NCBI GenBank assembly: GCA_020629635.1
Contig: JAHDCX010000011.1
Coordinates: 1 to 64,000 of the forward strand
Reading direction: 5' to 3'
Source of the DNA: Acidimicrobiales bacterium
GTDB lineage: Bacteria > Actinomycetota > Acidimicrobiia > Acidimicrobiales > SHLQ01
Length of the DNA stretch: 64,000 bases
Below, one piece after another: positions 43,258 to 51,243 of this stretch (its first letter is position 1; each line of letters starts with the position of its first letter). Under the pieces are notes generated by a model. That model was not told where the DNA came from. It searched no databases and worked only from the letters and a program-made list of their open reading frames with translations. The position numbers and the translations under genes were made by a program.

Positions 43258-45402
43258 TCAGGTCACGTTGGTGTCTGCCCCCAACGTGACTCGACCGGCG
43301 GCGGCGTGAACGGTGACCTCGGTCCCGGTCTCGATGGCGCGGGTGGCTCCTCGCACGTTGGTGACCGCCGGGAGGCCGAGCTCCCGGACGAGGATCGAGC
43401 CGTGAGAGAGGTCGCCGCCGATCTCGACGACCACGGCGTCGACCATCTGCAGGGTGGAGATCCACCCGGCGTCGATCGACCGGGCAACCAGCACGACCGA
43501 CTCGTCGGACACGCGTTCCGGAGGCGCGGTGGCCGGTTCGTCGAGCACCCATGCCGTCCCCGTCACCGTGCCCGTCGTGAGCGCAATACCGGTGAGGTCG
43601 CCTTCGGCCAGCTCGTCGTTCCACACCGACGGATCGTCGTGCAGTCCCACCACATGGGGCATGTCGATCGCGGCGTGTTCGGCACGCTCGACCTCCCGTG
43701 CTGACCAGAAGGCGGCGTCAGGAACCCAACCCGAGTCCAGTTGACGGACCTCATCGGTCGTGAGCAACCACAGGTCGTCCACGGTCCGGAACACGCCGCG
43801 CTCGACCGCGTCCCCGGCGAGCGCCGCGCCGGCGCGACGGACTGCAGCAAAGGCTCGCATCGACTCGTGGCGATAACGCTCGCGTGCCGCCATCGGCTGG
43901 ACGCAGAGCCACCACAGCGGAAGCGTCAGCCACCCCTTCATGGTGCGGTTCGGCGGAGACGTCGACAGTGCCGGGGCATGGCCGCCAGACGCCAACAACG
44001 AAGGATCGTCGGCGTAACGGGGACGAGCGATGTCGGATTCGAACACGCCTCGATGGCCCCACTCCTCGAGAAAGTCTGCGATTGCGCGAGGCGATCGGTC
44101 GGCGCCGAGTGCCCGCACGGCGTCGGCAAGTTCGGCGGTGATCGTGCGATGACGCGACGCATGTTCGTGCAACGTTCCGGCCGCCCGCAGCGCAGACATC
44201 GGCGGGCCGATCGCGCTGGAGAGGGGGAACATGCCGGTGACGAGCTTCACGTGGGCGGCGCGCAGATCGTCGACGAAGGCCGAGAACGTCGTGGCCGCGG
44301 GCGTCCCGATGCGGGCCACCTCACGTTCGTTGCGACGCGACCGCACGACGGCAACGATCTGGGCCCACCCCAGTCGGATGAGCGACGGAATCGAGCGGGC
44401 GACCCGCACTGGCTGCGCCGGTACGTCACGCCCTGATCCTCCACCGATCGAATCGGCGACGAGCGCGGTCGGCAAACCGAGCTCGCGCATCATGTCCTCG
44501 AGAAGCGAGAGGTTGATCAACGGTCGCCCGAGCTTCACGTGCAGGAAGTCTCGGTCGGCAGGTAGGCCGGGCACCCGCTGGCGATACCAGTCGAAGAGCT
44601 CGGGGCCGGCATCTGCAATGGCGGTCGCCATCAGGGTCGACGGGAGGGGTGGCAGGATCTCGGCGTGGTTGGCTGCCGTGAGCACCTGGTCGCGGAGCGG
44701 CGCAGCCGTGATCGGGCGGATCTGGACGATCCAACAAGTGTCGCCGTCGTCGGCCCACTCGATGTCCCACGGCTCGTCGCCGAACGCCGATCGCACCTCG
44801 GCCAGAAGATGTTGGAGGCGACGTTTCCACCCTGGCTGCGCCTGCTCGAGGCGGGGAAGCTCGAGCCTGTCGCCCTCGACCTCGCCGCTGACGAGCTTGT
44901 CCGCCGTCCCCGCAGAAACGTTCACGATGTCGTCGTAGGTGCCCGGCTCACTGAACGCCACGCCCGCACGGCTGGCGTCCACCATCGCCATCACGAGGAC
45001 GTCGGTCCGGAAAGCGCCGTCTCGGCGGTCGGCGGAGCTGCGGACACGATCGATGGCGCCGCCGAGCTCGCCGACGGGCACGTGCAGCTCGGATTCGAAC
45101 CACCCGGCGAGGCTCTCCGCGGCGCCGTCCTCGGCACCGAAGGCCGAGCGGACGGCGCACGCCGCGATGTGCTGGCCGGCGAACCACCCTCGCAGCGCTG
45201 CAAGGTCTGCTTCAGTCGGTGACACGTCGCTTGGCACCACAACACCGGCGGGTACTGCGAGATCCGACTCGGCGGCCCGGTCGAGCAGCGCGGCCTTGGG
45301 GGCAATGCCGCGGCCCGCGGCTTCGCCCGACCCGAGCGTCACGAACGGACGCGGGGCAGGCTCAGGTGTTGCGGAGTTCTTCTGCGAGTTGGGCCACCAC
45401 AC
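43258..45402 (-). CDS. PEP-utilising synthase-like protein (rifampin phosphotransferase/PPDK-like)
   Basis: 714 residues. The N-terminal half is an ATP-grasp PPDK-type domain (AAGRGIAPKAALLDRAAESD, CAVRSAFGAEDGAAESLAGW, WDIEWADDGDTCWIVQIRPI). The end is the swivelling PEP-utiliser domain with VVEIGGDLSHGSILVRELGL carrying the phospho-accepting His. The middle about 350 residues fit rifampin phosphotransferase-like proteins. It transfers phosphate from ATP or PEP to an unknown acceptor. GTG 45402 has GAGGAA upstream and overlaps the hydrolase 3' end. The tail VTLGADTNVT is encoded by a type A repeat. Confidence 0.75.
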   Translation of the reverse strand: MWWPNSQKNSATPEPAPRPFVTLGSGEAAGRGIAPKAALLDRAAESDLAVPAGVVVPSDVSPTEADLAALRGWFAGQHIAACAVRSAFGAEDGAAESLAGWFESELHVPVGELGGAIDRVRSSADRRDGAFRTDVLVMAMVDASRAGVAFSEPGTYDDIVNVSAGTADKLVSGEVEGDRLELPRLEQAQPGWKRRLQHLLAEVRSAFGDEPWDIEWADDGDTCWIVQIRPITAAPLRDQVLTAANHAEILPPLPSTLMATAIADAGPELFDWYRQRVPGLPADRDFLHVKLGRPLINLSLLEDMMRELGLPTALVADSIGGGSGRDVPAQPVRVARSIPSLIRLGWAQIVAVVRSRRNEREVARIGTPAATTFSAFVDDLRAAHVKLVTGMFPLSSAIGPPMSALRAAGTLHEHASRHRTITAELADAVRALGADRSPRAIADFLEEWGHRGVFESDIARPRYADDPSLLASGGHAPALSTSPPNRTMKGWLTLPLWWLCVQPMAARERYRHESMRAFAAVRRAGAALAGDAVERGVFRTVDDLWLLTTDEVRQLDSGWVPDAAFWSAREVERAEHAAIDMPHVVGLHDDPSVWNDELAEGDLTGIALTTGTVTGTAWVLDEPATAPPERVSDESVVLVARSIDAGWISTLQMVDAVVVEIGGDLSHGSILVRELGLPAVTNVRGATRAIETGTEVTVHAAAGRVTLGADTNVT
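43261..43290 (-). repeat. Palindromic repeat, type A, at 3' end of the PEP-utiliser gene
   Basis: About 30 bp with GTCACGTTGG at one end and CCAACGTGAC at the other, around TGTCTGCCC. In the gene's direction it encodes RVTLGADTNVT and then the stop. Same family as 40635, 49776 and 50441. Confidence 0.75.
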
Positions 45403-46096
45403 GGGCGTATTCCTCGGGTTGTTCGAGCATGGGGAAGTGGTCCCAACCTGGATGGATCACTCGGCGGCCCTCGGGGACCTTGGCGGCGATCGAGTCGACC
45501 TGCTTGGACTTCAGCACTCGATCGTGTTCGCCCCAGAGAAGGACGGACGGGACCCCGGTGACGGGCGCAACGGATTCGAACCAGTCGGCGGTGATGATCT
45601 CGAACATCAGTCCGAACGCCGCGCAGTCGGCGTACCCGTCGAAGAACCGGTCAATGTCGTGATCGGGGGCCCCGGTCGGGAAGAAGAGCCGGCGCCACAG
45701 TGGTCTCGGCAGCTTGGCAGCGATGAGACGACGGATCGTCTCTCGGACGATCGTCGTCGACATGATCCGCGGGAAGAGCCGTGAGTCGAGGTCTGCACCA
45801 ACGGGGGCATGCAGGATGAAGCCCGAGACGAGTTCGGGTCTCCGGCTGACGAGGTCGAGGGCGATCGAGCCGCCGATGCCGTGGCTCAGGAGAACGGGAG
45901 GTTCGCCGCCGGCGATCAGTTCGCCAAGCCGATCGGCGTAGGTCGGGACCGAGTCGACGTCGGGGTCCAGCGGTACGCCGTTGAAGCCCGGCAGGTCGAT
46001 CGCTTCGAGCGTGACCCCAGCGGTCATGAACTCGGCCATCCTGGCAAAGCGAGTGCTTCCTCCGCCGTTTCCGTGGACGGCAACGATGCGAGTCAC
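45362..46096 (-). CDS. Alpha/beta-hydrolase
   Basis: 244 residues: RIVAVHGNGGGSTRFARMAE (oxyanion loop), PPVLLSHGIGGSIALDLVSR, where SHGIGG occupies the nucleophile-elbow position with His-Gly-Ile-Gly rather than the usual GxSxG, and LLWGEHDRVL (Asp) with a late His (HPGWDHFPMLEQP). The missing Ser at the elbow suggests an atypical or non-serine hydrolase. GTG 46096 overlaps the stop of the upstream thioredoxin-fold gene (GTGA). Confidence 0.72.
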   Translation of the reverse strand: MTRIVAVHGNGGGSTRFARMAEFMTAGVTLEAIDLPGFNGVPLDPDVDSVPTYADRLGELIAGGEPPVLLSHGIGGSIALDLVSRRPELVSGFILHAPVGADLDSRLFPRIMSTTIVRETIRRLIAAKLPRPLWRRLFFPTGAPDHDIDRFFDGYADCAAFGLMFEIITADWFESVAPVTGVPSVLLWGEHDRVLKSKQVDSIAAKVPEGRRVIHPGWDHFPMLEQPEEYARVVAQLAEELRNT

Positions 46097-46614
46097 GATG
46101 CTCCAATCAGCTCGAAGAGGTCGGTGGGGTCGGGATGGTCGCCTGCGTGTTCGCCGCGATGCACGGTGGTGAAGGCGCCATCGTCGATGGAGATGACCGT
46201 TGGCATCGTCCACGGATCGCCGATCTTGCGGCCGATGCGATGGCCCTGGAAGGTCGCCCGAACTCCCGCAATCCACGATCGAAGTCCGAACATCTCGCGC
46301 CATCCGCCTCGTTCGACCCCAAAGGTCGTGTACAACGCACCGTCAGGATCGGGCACGGCGATCGCGTCCAGATCGAGGTCGGCGAAGAACTGGTCGAACT
46401 GGTCAGTGGCGCCCTGATAGGCGAAGACGATGGCCGGAGGGGTCTCTTTCGCGTCTCGTGCGGCAGCGAACTCGCTCACCATCTGACGACGAAACAGTCA
46501 ACCGAAGTGGCGAAGGAAGACGAGCAGCGTGGGACCGTGCTGCGCGTCGACGAACTCCCCGAGCGTCGAACCGGCACCAGCACCGGCGAGGGGGACATCA
46601 CGCCATGTCGTCAT
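46093..46614 (-). CDS. AAED1/PRXL2C-like thioredoxin-fold protein, candidate selenoprotein (TGA = Sec39)
   Basis: From ATG 46614 the frame reads TLLVFLRHFG, then TGA (46500-46498), then LFRRQMVSEFAAARDAKETP and on to the stop at 46093 with no change of frame. Homologues of the AAED1/peroxiredoxin-like family carry Cys after the conserved RHFx, so TGA replaces the catalytic Cys; the usual second Cys is Arg here (R42). The rest matches the family (VPDPDGALYTTFGVERGGWR, PTVISIDDGAFTTVHRG). A SECIS-like hairpin follows at 46462-46480. Without readthrough, either half alone lacks a fold. It is coupled to the hydrolase gene by GTGA. Confidence 0.8.
46462..46480 (-). promoter_or_regulatory. SECIS-like hairpin downstream of TGA at 46498
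   Basis: The RNA can form AGCG/CGCU with loop AGUU, a bulged G below it, and a lower GGU/GCC stem. Twenty-five bases separate UGA from the loop, and a G is the second loop base. Both fit the bacterial SECIS description and parallel the hairpin of the DsbA-like gene. Confidence 0.6.
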
Positions 46615-46710
46615 GGCTCCATGCTGGGTGCTCAACGCTGCGCACGTCGGTTCGAACCGGTGTGACGCCGGGCCAGTTCGAGTGCGCGATCTCCGTGTCA
46701 GAATCAAGCG

Positions 46711-47112
46711 ATGGCGCACCCAAAGAACTTCGACGACGACGATCCGATCCTCGCGAAGGTGCGGGAGGTCGCGCTTGCCTTCCCGGAGGCAGCGGAGAAA
46801 GTCAGCCACGGTCGGCCGTGCTTCTTCACGAAGAAGATCTTCTGCATCTACGGCGCCGCGGTGAAGGGCGACGAGTGGGTGCAACATCCACAGTCGATCC
46901 TGGTTCTGCCCGACGAGGACGAACGACATGCCCTCCTCGACGACGAACGTGGATTCGTGCCGGCCTATTGGGGCCCGTACGGCTGGATCGGCATCGACCT
47001 CGACGCCGCAACCGACTGGGACGAGATCGCCGAACTCCTCGAAGACAGCTTCCGAGCCACCGCCCCCAAACGCGCCATCACCACCCTCGACATGGGGTCA
47101 GGTCTGACATAG
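46711..47112 (+). CDS. YjbR/MmcQ-family protein (DUF419)
   Basis: 133 residues: ILAKVREVALAFPEAAEKVS, HGRPCFFTKKIFCIYG, DERGFVPAYWGPYGWIGIDL and LLEDSFRATAPKRA are typical of the YjbR fold (CyaY-like). Proposed to bind DNA; exact function unknown. Its last six residues, MGSGLT, and the stop TAG are supplied by a type B repeat element at 47092. Confidence 0.8.
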   Translation: MAHPKNFDDDDPILAKVREVALAFPEAAEKVSHGRPCFFTKKIFCIYGAAVKGDEWVQHPQSILVLPDEDERHALLDDERGFVPAYWGPYGWIGIDLDAATDWDEIAELLEDSFRATAPKRAITTLDMGSGLT

Positions 47113-47121
47113 CAAGAGGTT
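47092..47121 (+). repeat. Type B repeat, single copy, ends the YjbR gene
   Basis: Starts ATGGGGTCAGGTCTGACA and continues to TAGCAAGAGGTT (30 bp). It contains a GTCAGGTCTGAC inner palindrome and an in-frame TAG that terminates the YjbR-like gene. Same sequence as the arms at 47930, 47992, 57391 and 57446. Confidence 0.78.
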
Positions 47122-47191
47122 CCCGTACCCTTGCAACCAGCCCACGTCACGCTCAGGGGCCCCAACACCGAACCCCCTGAAGGAGACGACC

Positions 47192-47922
47192 ATGGGCACC
47201 AAGCCCCTTGGGCACCGCAATAACGGATCGATTCCGCACTTACCTGACAGTCGAATGGGCCCGTCGGATCGGCATTGCGAAGTCGGCCAGGCACGGATCG
47301 CAACCGAGAAGGCCAGAGACCAACTCGACGAGATCTTCGTGCAGGAGAAGCTCGACGGCTCGAACGTCGGTGTCGCCCGGCTCGGCGACGAGATCGTGCC
47401 GCTCGGACGTGCTGGCTACACAGCCGCCTCGTCAGATTTTGAACATCATCAGCTCTTCCACGACTGGGCGATCGCCAACACGGGTCGATTCAAGCCGTCC
47501 TCGAAGAAGGCGACCGAATCGTCGGCGAGTGGCTGGCCCTCGCGCACGGGACGATCTACGAACTCGAACACGAGCCGTTCGTGGCGTTCGACCTGATGTC
47601 GGGCCATGTCCGACGCCCCTACGACGAGTTCGTCGACCGTATCGGAGCTGGCGACTTCGTGATCCCCCACCTCGTCCATCGGGGCGGCCCACTTTCGGTC
47701 GACGATGCGCTCAGCCAACTCGCTGACACCGGGAAGCATGGTGCGACGGAGACTGTCGAGGGCGCCATCTGGCGGGTCGAGCGCAGCAAGTCGACCGGAC
47801 GCAAGGGCGACTTCCGTCGAATCGTCGACTACCTCGTGAAGTACGTCCGGCCAAGCAAGGTCGACGGCAAGTACCTGCCCGAGCTCTCCGGCGAAGAGCC
47901 CATCTGGCTCTGGCGGCCCTGA
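47192..47922 (+). pseudogene. RNA ligase-family protein, broken by a one-base deletion
   Basis: The ATG at 47192 has AAGGAG six bases upstream. The first frame reads GSIPHLPDSRMGPSDRHCEV, QARIATEKARDQLDEIFVQE and KLDGSNVGVARLGDE. KLDGSN is the nucleotidyl-Lys motif I of RNA/DNA ligases. At about 47487 one base is missing after GRF. The next frame carries on as QAVLEEGDRIVGEWLALAHG, TIYELEHEPFVAFDLMSGHV, VEGAIWRVER and KYVRPSKVDGKYLPELSG. Both parts together are a full bacterial RNA ligase. It may be a recent mutation or a sequencing error. Confidence 0.78.
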
Positions 47923-47929
47923 TCCCACC

Positions 47930-48020
47930 ATGGGGTCAGGTCTGACATAGCAAGAGGTTCATGCTCGTTGGCCACGTTGACCAGCCAGCGCAACCCCTTG
48001 CTATGTCAGACCTGACCCCA
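47930..48020. terminator. Inverted pair of type B repeats, terminator-like
   Basis: Arm 1 at 47930-47959 (ATGGGGTCAGGTCTGACA...), 32-bp loop, arm 2 at 47992-48020 (reverse complement with one mismatch), followed by TTTTT at 48021-48025. The 29-bp stem with T-tract looks like a strong rho-independent terminator. It lies 7 bp after the RNA ligase stop and before the YCII gene. Confidence 0.75.
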
Positions 48021-48109
48021 TTTTTCTTGGGGAGCTGTCGATTTCGGGATTGCTCGCGCGTCAGAGTGGTGTCGGCAACCACGCCGGCACCGATCAAAGG
48101 ATCCGAATC

Positions 48110-48466
48110 ATGAAGTACTTCCTGTTGTTGGCGAGCGAGGCCGCCGAGTACGGGCCGTGGGAAGGGCGCACTCCCGAGAGCCAAGAGGAGGAGATGGCCA
48201 AGCACTTCGCCTTCGGCGAGGCCTGTGAAGCTGCCGAGGGTGTCGAGTTCGTCAGTGGTGAGGCGTTGGGCGACGGCTCGATGGCCACGACCATGCGCGT
48301 CGTCGACGGCGAGCACACCATCACCGACGGCCCATTCGCCGAAGCGGCGGAACAGATCGGCGGCTTCTACGTGCTCGAAGCGCCATCGCTCGATGTCGTG
48401 GTCGAGCTCGCCAAGATCCTCCCGGGATACGACATCGACATTCGACCGGTCATGGACGTCGGCTGA
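48110..48466 (+). CDS. YCII/DGPF-domain protein, partner of ECF42 sigma factor
   Basis: 118 residues starting MKYFLLLASEAAEYGPWEGR with GEHTITDGPFAEAAEQIGGF. TDGPF is the DGPF motif of the YCII-like family that sits next to ECF42 sigma factors. The C-terminal VELAKILPGYDIDIRPVMD is standard. The sigma factor gene begins 23 bp downstream, forming the usual pair that functions in stress or antibiotic response (family knowledge). Confidence 0.87.
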   Translation: MKYFLLLASEAAEYGPWEGRTPESQEEEMAKHFAFGEACEAAEGVEFVSGEALGDGSMATTMRVVDGEHTITDGPFAEAAEQIGGFYVLEAPSLDVVVELAKILPGYDIDIRPVMDVG

Positions 48467-48489
48467 TCAACCAACCCGTTGCGACGCAC

Positions 48490-49743
48490 ATGATTGCGAC
48501 CTCTGCTGACGGGGTCCTCGCCGAGATCCATCGCGCCGAATGGGGTCGGCTACTGGCATCACTGGTGGCCCGCACTCGTCGTCTCGATCTCGTCGAGGAT
48601 GCCCTCAGCGAGGCGTTCGCCCGCGCAGCGGCACGTTGGCCGACCGACGGTGTTCCCGACCGTCCCGCAGCATGGCTCTACACCACCGCCTACCGGCAGG
48701 TCCTCGGGCGGCTCCGGGGCGAAGCGATGGCGGGACGAAAGGCACCGCTGCTCGCCACCGGCCTCGGTTGGGAACCTCCACCGGCCGAACCCGATGCGTT
48801 GGGTGACGAGCGGCTCGATCTGATCCTCCTGTGCTGTCACCCCGCGCTTCAGCCGGAGTCGCGATCGGCGCTTGCTCTCCGGCTCGTGATCGGCACCCCG
48901 ACCGAGGAGATCGCCCGGCTGTTCCTGGTGAAGACCGCCACTATGGCGGCGCGACTCACCCGAGCGAAGAAGAAGATCGTCCAGGCCGGTATTCCGCTCT
49001 CGGCACCCGTCGGTGAGGAACTCGACCGGCGGCTGGACGAGGTGTGCCGGACGATCTATCTCGCGTTCACCGCCGGCTACACGCCCGGGTCTGGCAACGA
49101 TCTCCTTCGAGCCGACGTTGCCGGCGAAGCGGTGCGCCTGGCCTGGACCCTTTACCACCTGGTCCCCCGGTCGCCCCAAGCCCGCAACCTCGCTGGGCTG
49201 CTTGCGCTACAACATGCTCGACGTGACGCTCGGGTGTCTGCGGGAAGGCTGGTCACACTTGCCGACCAGGACCGTGCCCGGTGGCGACACGACGAAATCG
49301 CCGCCGCCATCGCCACGCTCGATGCGAAGGCAACGGCGTCGGCCGATGGGTATGCCGAGGAGCTGCGCCTTCAGGCGCGCATCGCCGCAGCCCACGCAAC
49401 CGCCTCGGTCGCTGCCGACACCGATTGGGGCCACATCGCCGAATGCTATGAGCGCCTGGAGCTCGTGACGGGCTCGCCGGTCGTCCGTCTCAACCGAGCG
49501 GTTGCCGTTGCAGAGTCGGCCGGACCCGACGCCGGGCTCCGCCTTCTCGACGGGCTCGATGATGCGTTGCCGACAAGTCACCGGCTCCCGGCCGTGCGCG
49601 CCGAGCTGGCGAGGCGTTCCGGCGATGCCGAACGGGCTCGGGCCGAGCTCGACACAGCGATCAGCCGGTGTGCCAACAGCGTCGAGGTGGCTCACCTCGA
49701 GGAGCGGCGCCGATCGCTCGATGCGCCGCACGAAAGCGGCTGA
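48490..49743 (+). CDS. ECF42-type RNA polymerase sigma factor
   Basis: 417 residues. Sigma region 2 (LLASLVARTRRLDLVEDALS, EAFARAAARWPTDGVPDRPA, AWLYTTAYRQVLGRLR) and region 4 (ALALRLVIGTPTEEIARLFL) are followed by a long C-terminal extension (VGEELDRRLDEVCRTIYLAF and TPR-like LRLQARIAAAHATASVAADT). The extension distinguishes ECF42 from short ECFs and needs no separate anti-sigma factor. The adjacent DGPF gene supports the group. Convergent with the SRPBCC gene, 22 bp between. Confidence 0.88.
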   Translation: MIATSADGVLAEIHRAEWGRLLASLVARTRRLDLVEDALSEAFARAAARWPTDGVPDRPAAWLYTTAYRQVLGRLRGEAMAGRKAPLLATGLGWEPPPAEPDALGDERLDLILLCCHPALQPESRSALALRLVIGTPTEEIARLFLVKTATMAARLTRAKKKIVQAGIPLSAPVGEELDRRLDEVCRTIYLAFTAGYTPGSGNDLLRADVAGEAVRLAWTLYHLVPRSPQARNLAGLLALQHARRDARVSAGRLVTLADQDRARWRHDEIAAAIATLDAKATASADGYAEELRLQARIAAAHATASVAADTDWGHIAECYERLELVTGSPVVRLNRAVAVAESAGPDAGLRLLDGLDDALPTSHRLPAVRAELARRSGDAERARAELDTAISRCANSVEVAHLEERRRSLDAPHESG

Positions 49744-49765
49744 CCCCTTCAGCGGAGTGCCGCGA

Positions 49766-50347
49766 CTATGCGTCTGTCACGTTGGGGTCTGACCCCGTAG
49801 TGACTGACCGGGGAGTAGCGGATTCGGAGACGGCGCTCTCGCACCACGACCCGAAGCGTTTCCAGAAGGTACGCATCGCGCCAATCCAGAGCTTCTGCGC
49901 CTTCTTGCGAACGTCTGCATCGACCTGGAGCCGCATCACTGTCGTACCTGGCGTTGCGCCGTCCTCGACCCAGAACTGGAGTCGCGTCGGGCGGAACAGC
50001 GCGTGACTCACGGCGTAGCTGCCATAGAAGTAATGCAGGTCTCGGTAGCGCTCGTGTTGGATCGTGCCGAGGATGCCCGAGAAGTTCATGAACGGCCCGA
50101 CGTGGGAGTTGTAGACCCCCTCGGCAAACCCGGTCTCACCGGCGTCGTTGGTCAAGAACTCGACCCGATACGGCGGAATCTGGCCGTCCACGAACGTTGC
50201 TGGATCGCACAGCCACGCCCACACGGCTGACCGAGGGCGATCGATCGTCCAAACGTGTTCGTACCCGGTCCGATCGAATCCCGGCGCAGGAATTGCCGGG
50301 TACGGACGGGCGGCATCGGCGCTGGGCGTGGTGAGCGTGCTCGACAT
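49766..50347 (-). CDS. SRPBCC/START-like protein
   Basis: 193 residues: YEHVWTIDRPRSAVWAWLCD begins the helix-grip fold. PPYRVEFLTNDAGETGFAEG, GTIQHERYRDLHYFYGSYAV and TRLQFWVEDGATPGTTVMRL give the central sheet, and KKAQKLWIGAMRTFWKRFGS the long C-terminal helix. The ligand is unknown. ATG 50347 was chosen; ATG 50365 is possible. The C-terminal tail SVTTGSDPNVTDA is encoded by a type A repeat (49776-49804), matching the tails of the aquaporin and PEP-utiliser. Confidence 0.65.
   Translation of the reverse strand: MSSTLTTPSADAARPYPAIPAPGFDRTGYEHVWTIDRPRSAVWAWLCDPATFVDGQIPPYRVEFLTNDAGETGFAEGVYNSHVGPFMNFSGILGTIQHERYRDLHYFYGSYAVSHALFRPTRLQFWVEDGATPGTTVMRLQVDADVRKKAQKLWIGAMRTFWKRFGSWCESAVSESATPRSVTTGSDPNVTDA
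49776..49804 (-). repeat. Palindromic repeat, type A, in SRPBCC 3' end
   Basis: About 29 bp, GTCACGTTGG ... GTAGTGAC around GGGGTCTGACCCC, which is itself a palindrome. It encodes VTTGSDPNVT before the stop of the SRPBCC gene. Confidence 0.75.
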
Positions 50348-50440
50348 ATCGAGAGTGTCACCCATAGCTCTCGGCATCGACGGCCCGAGCCGGGATTACA
50401 AACACCCGGGGCAGGGGCTGACGCCCCGACGTGTGCGCCT

Positions 50441-50470
50441 GTCACGTTGGTGTCTGATCCCGAAGTGACC
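50441..50470. repeat. Palindromic repeat, type A, intergenic copy
   Basis: About 30 bp, GTCACGTTGG ... CGAAGTGACC around TGTCTGATCC. It lies between the TetR stop (50517) and the SRPBCC start. It is in the same orientation relative to those minus-strand genes as the other copies, but here it is not part of a gene. Confidence 0.7.
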
Positions 50471-50516
50471 GACGGGGTGACGGCGTCGACCGAGAGCCGC
50501 GCGGGACACGCGCCGT

Positions 50517-51146
50517 TCAGCGGGGAGCGATGCCGAAGCCGATGATGTCGGCGAGCGCCGCAGCCACCCGGCGACGCTCGTCAGGATCTTCGAGGTTGAA
50601 GCCATGCACGACCCGGGCGGGGCCGGCTGCGCCGCCGAGCGAGACCATGCCGATGTTCATTAAGAACTGAAGTGCCCGAAGGTCGATGGCGCGGATGCGA
50701 CCGAGCTCCTGCAGTTCTTCGAACATTTCGCGTCCTCGATCATGCCGCTCCTTCAGTCGCCCGCCGAGATGTGACCAGCGGTCCTCATGGCCGGGCGATC
50801 GATCGTTGATGAGCGCAGCGACGAGTCCCGGGCGTTCGGAGCCGCGGCGGAGCAGCTGGTCGATCAGAGTGACGAGTGGCGTCTCGTCATTCTCGACCGA
50901 GTCCCATGGCGTGCCAAAGCTGTCGAGGAAGTCGTCGATGGCCGCTTTCCACAGATCGTCTTTCGTCGAGAAGTGTCGTTGCACCGTCGCGAGCGAGCAG
51001 CCGACGTCTCGGGCCACGCCGCGCATCGAGAGCGTCTCGTATCCCCCTCGGGCAATGGCCTCGAGCGCGGCGTCGACGAGGTCGGCGCGCTCGAAGACGC
51101 GGCCGCCGGTGGGACGGCCGGGTGGACGCTTCGACTCACCACTCAT
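50517..51146 (-). CDS. TetR-family regulator of the RND exporter
   Basis: 209 residues: RADLVDAALEAIARGGYETL, SMRGVARDVGCSLATVQRHF and STKDDLWKAAIDDFL form the TetR DNA-binding domain; the rest is a ligand-binding helical bundle. Divergent from the RND gene, with a 38-bp near-perfect palindrome at 51168-51205 between them, which it almost certainly binds to repress both promoters. Confidence 0.88.
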   Translation of the reverse strand: MSGESKRPPGRPTGGRVFERADLVDAALEAIARGGYETLSMRGVARDVGCSLATVQRHFSTKDDLWKAAIDDFLDSFGTPWDSVENDETPLVTLIDQLLRRGSERPGLVAALINDRSPGHEDRWSHLGGRLKERHDRGREMFEELQELGRIRAIDLRALQFLMNIGMVSLGGAAGPARVVHGFNLEDPDERRRVAAALADIIGFGIAPR

Positions 51147-51167
51147 CAGCTGGATTCTACGGTGCCC

Positions 51168-51205
51168 CGAGAGACAATAGAGTCACTTGACTCTATTGTC
51201 TCTCG
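51168..51205. promoter_or_regulatory. TetR operator, long perfect palindrome
   Basis: CGAGAGACAATAGAGTCA, two bases, then its exact complement TGACTCTATTGTCTCTCG: 18-bp arms without mismatch. It sits between the divergent TetR and RND genes and includes AT-rich promoter-like elements. Length and symmetry suggest two TetR dimers binding. Confidence 0.85.
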
Positions 51206-51243
51206 ACCATAGGGTCACGACACGTCGCAATCCGGGAGTTGCC

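Noticed and set aside
47480-47490. RNA ligase break as a Sec or readthrough site
   Set aside because: The break is a missing base that changes frame, not an in-frame stop codon.
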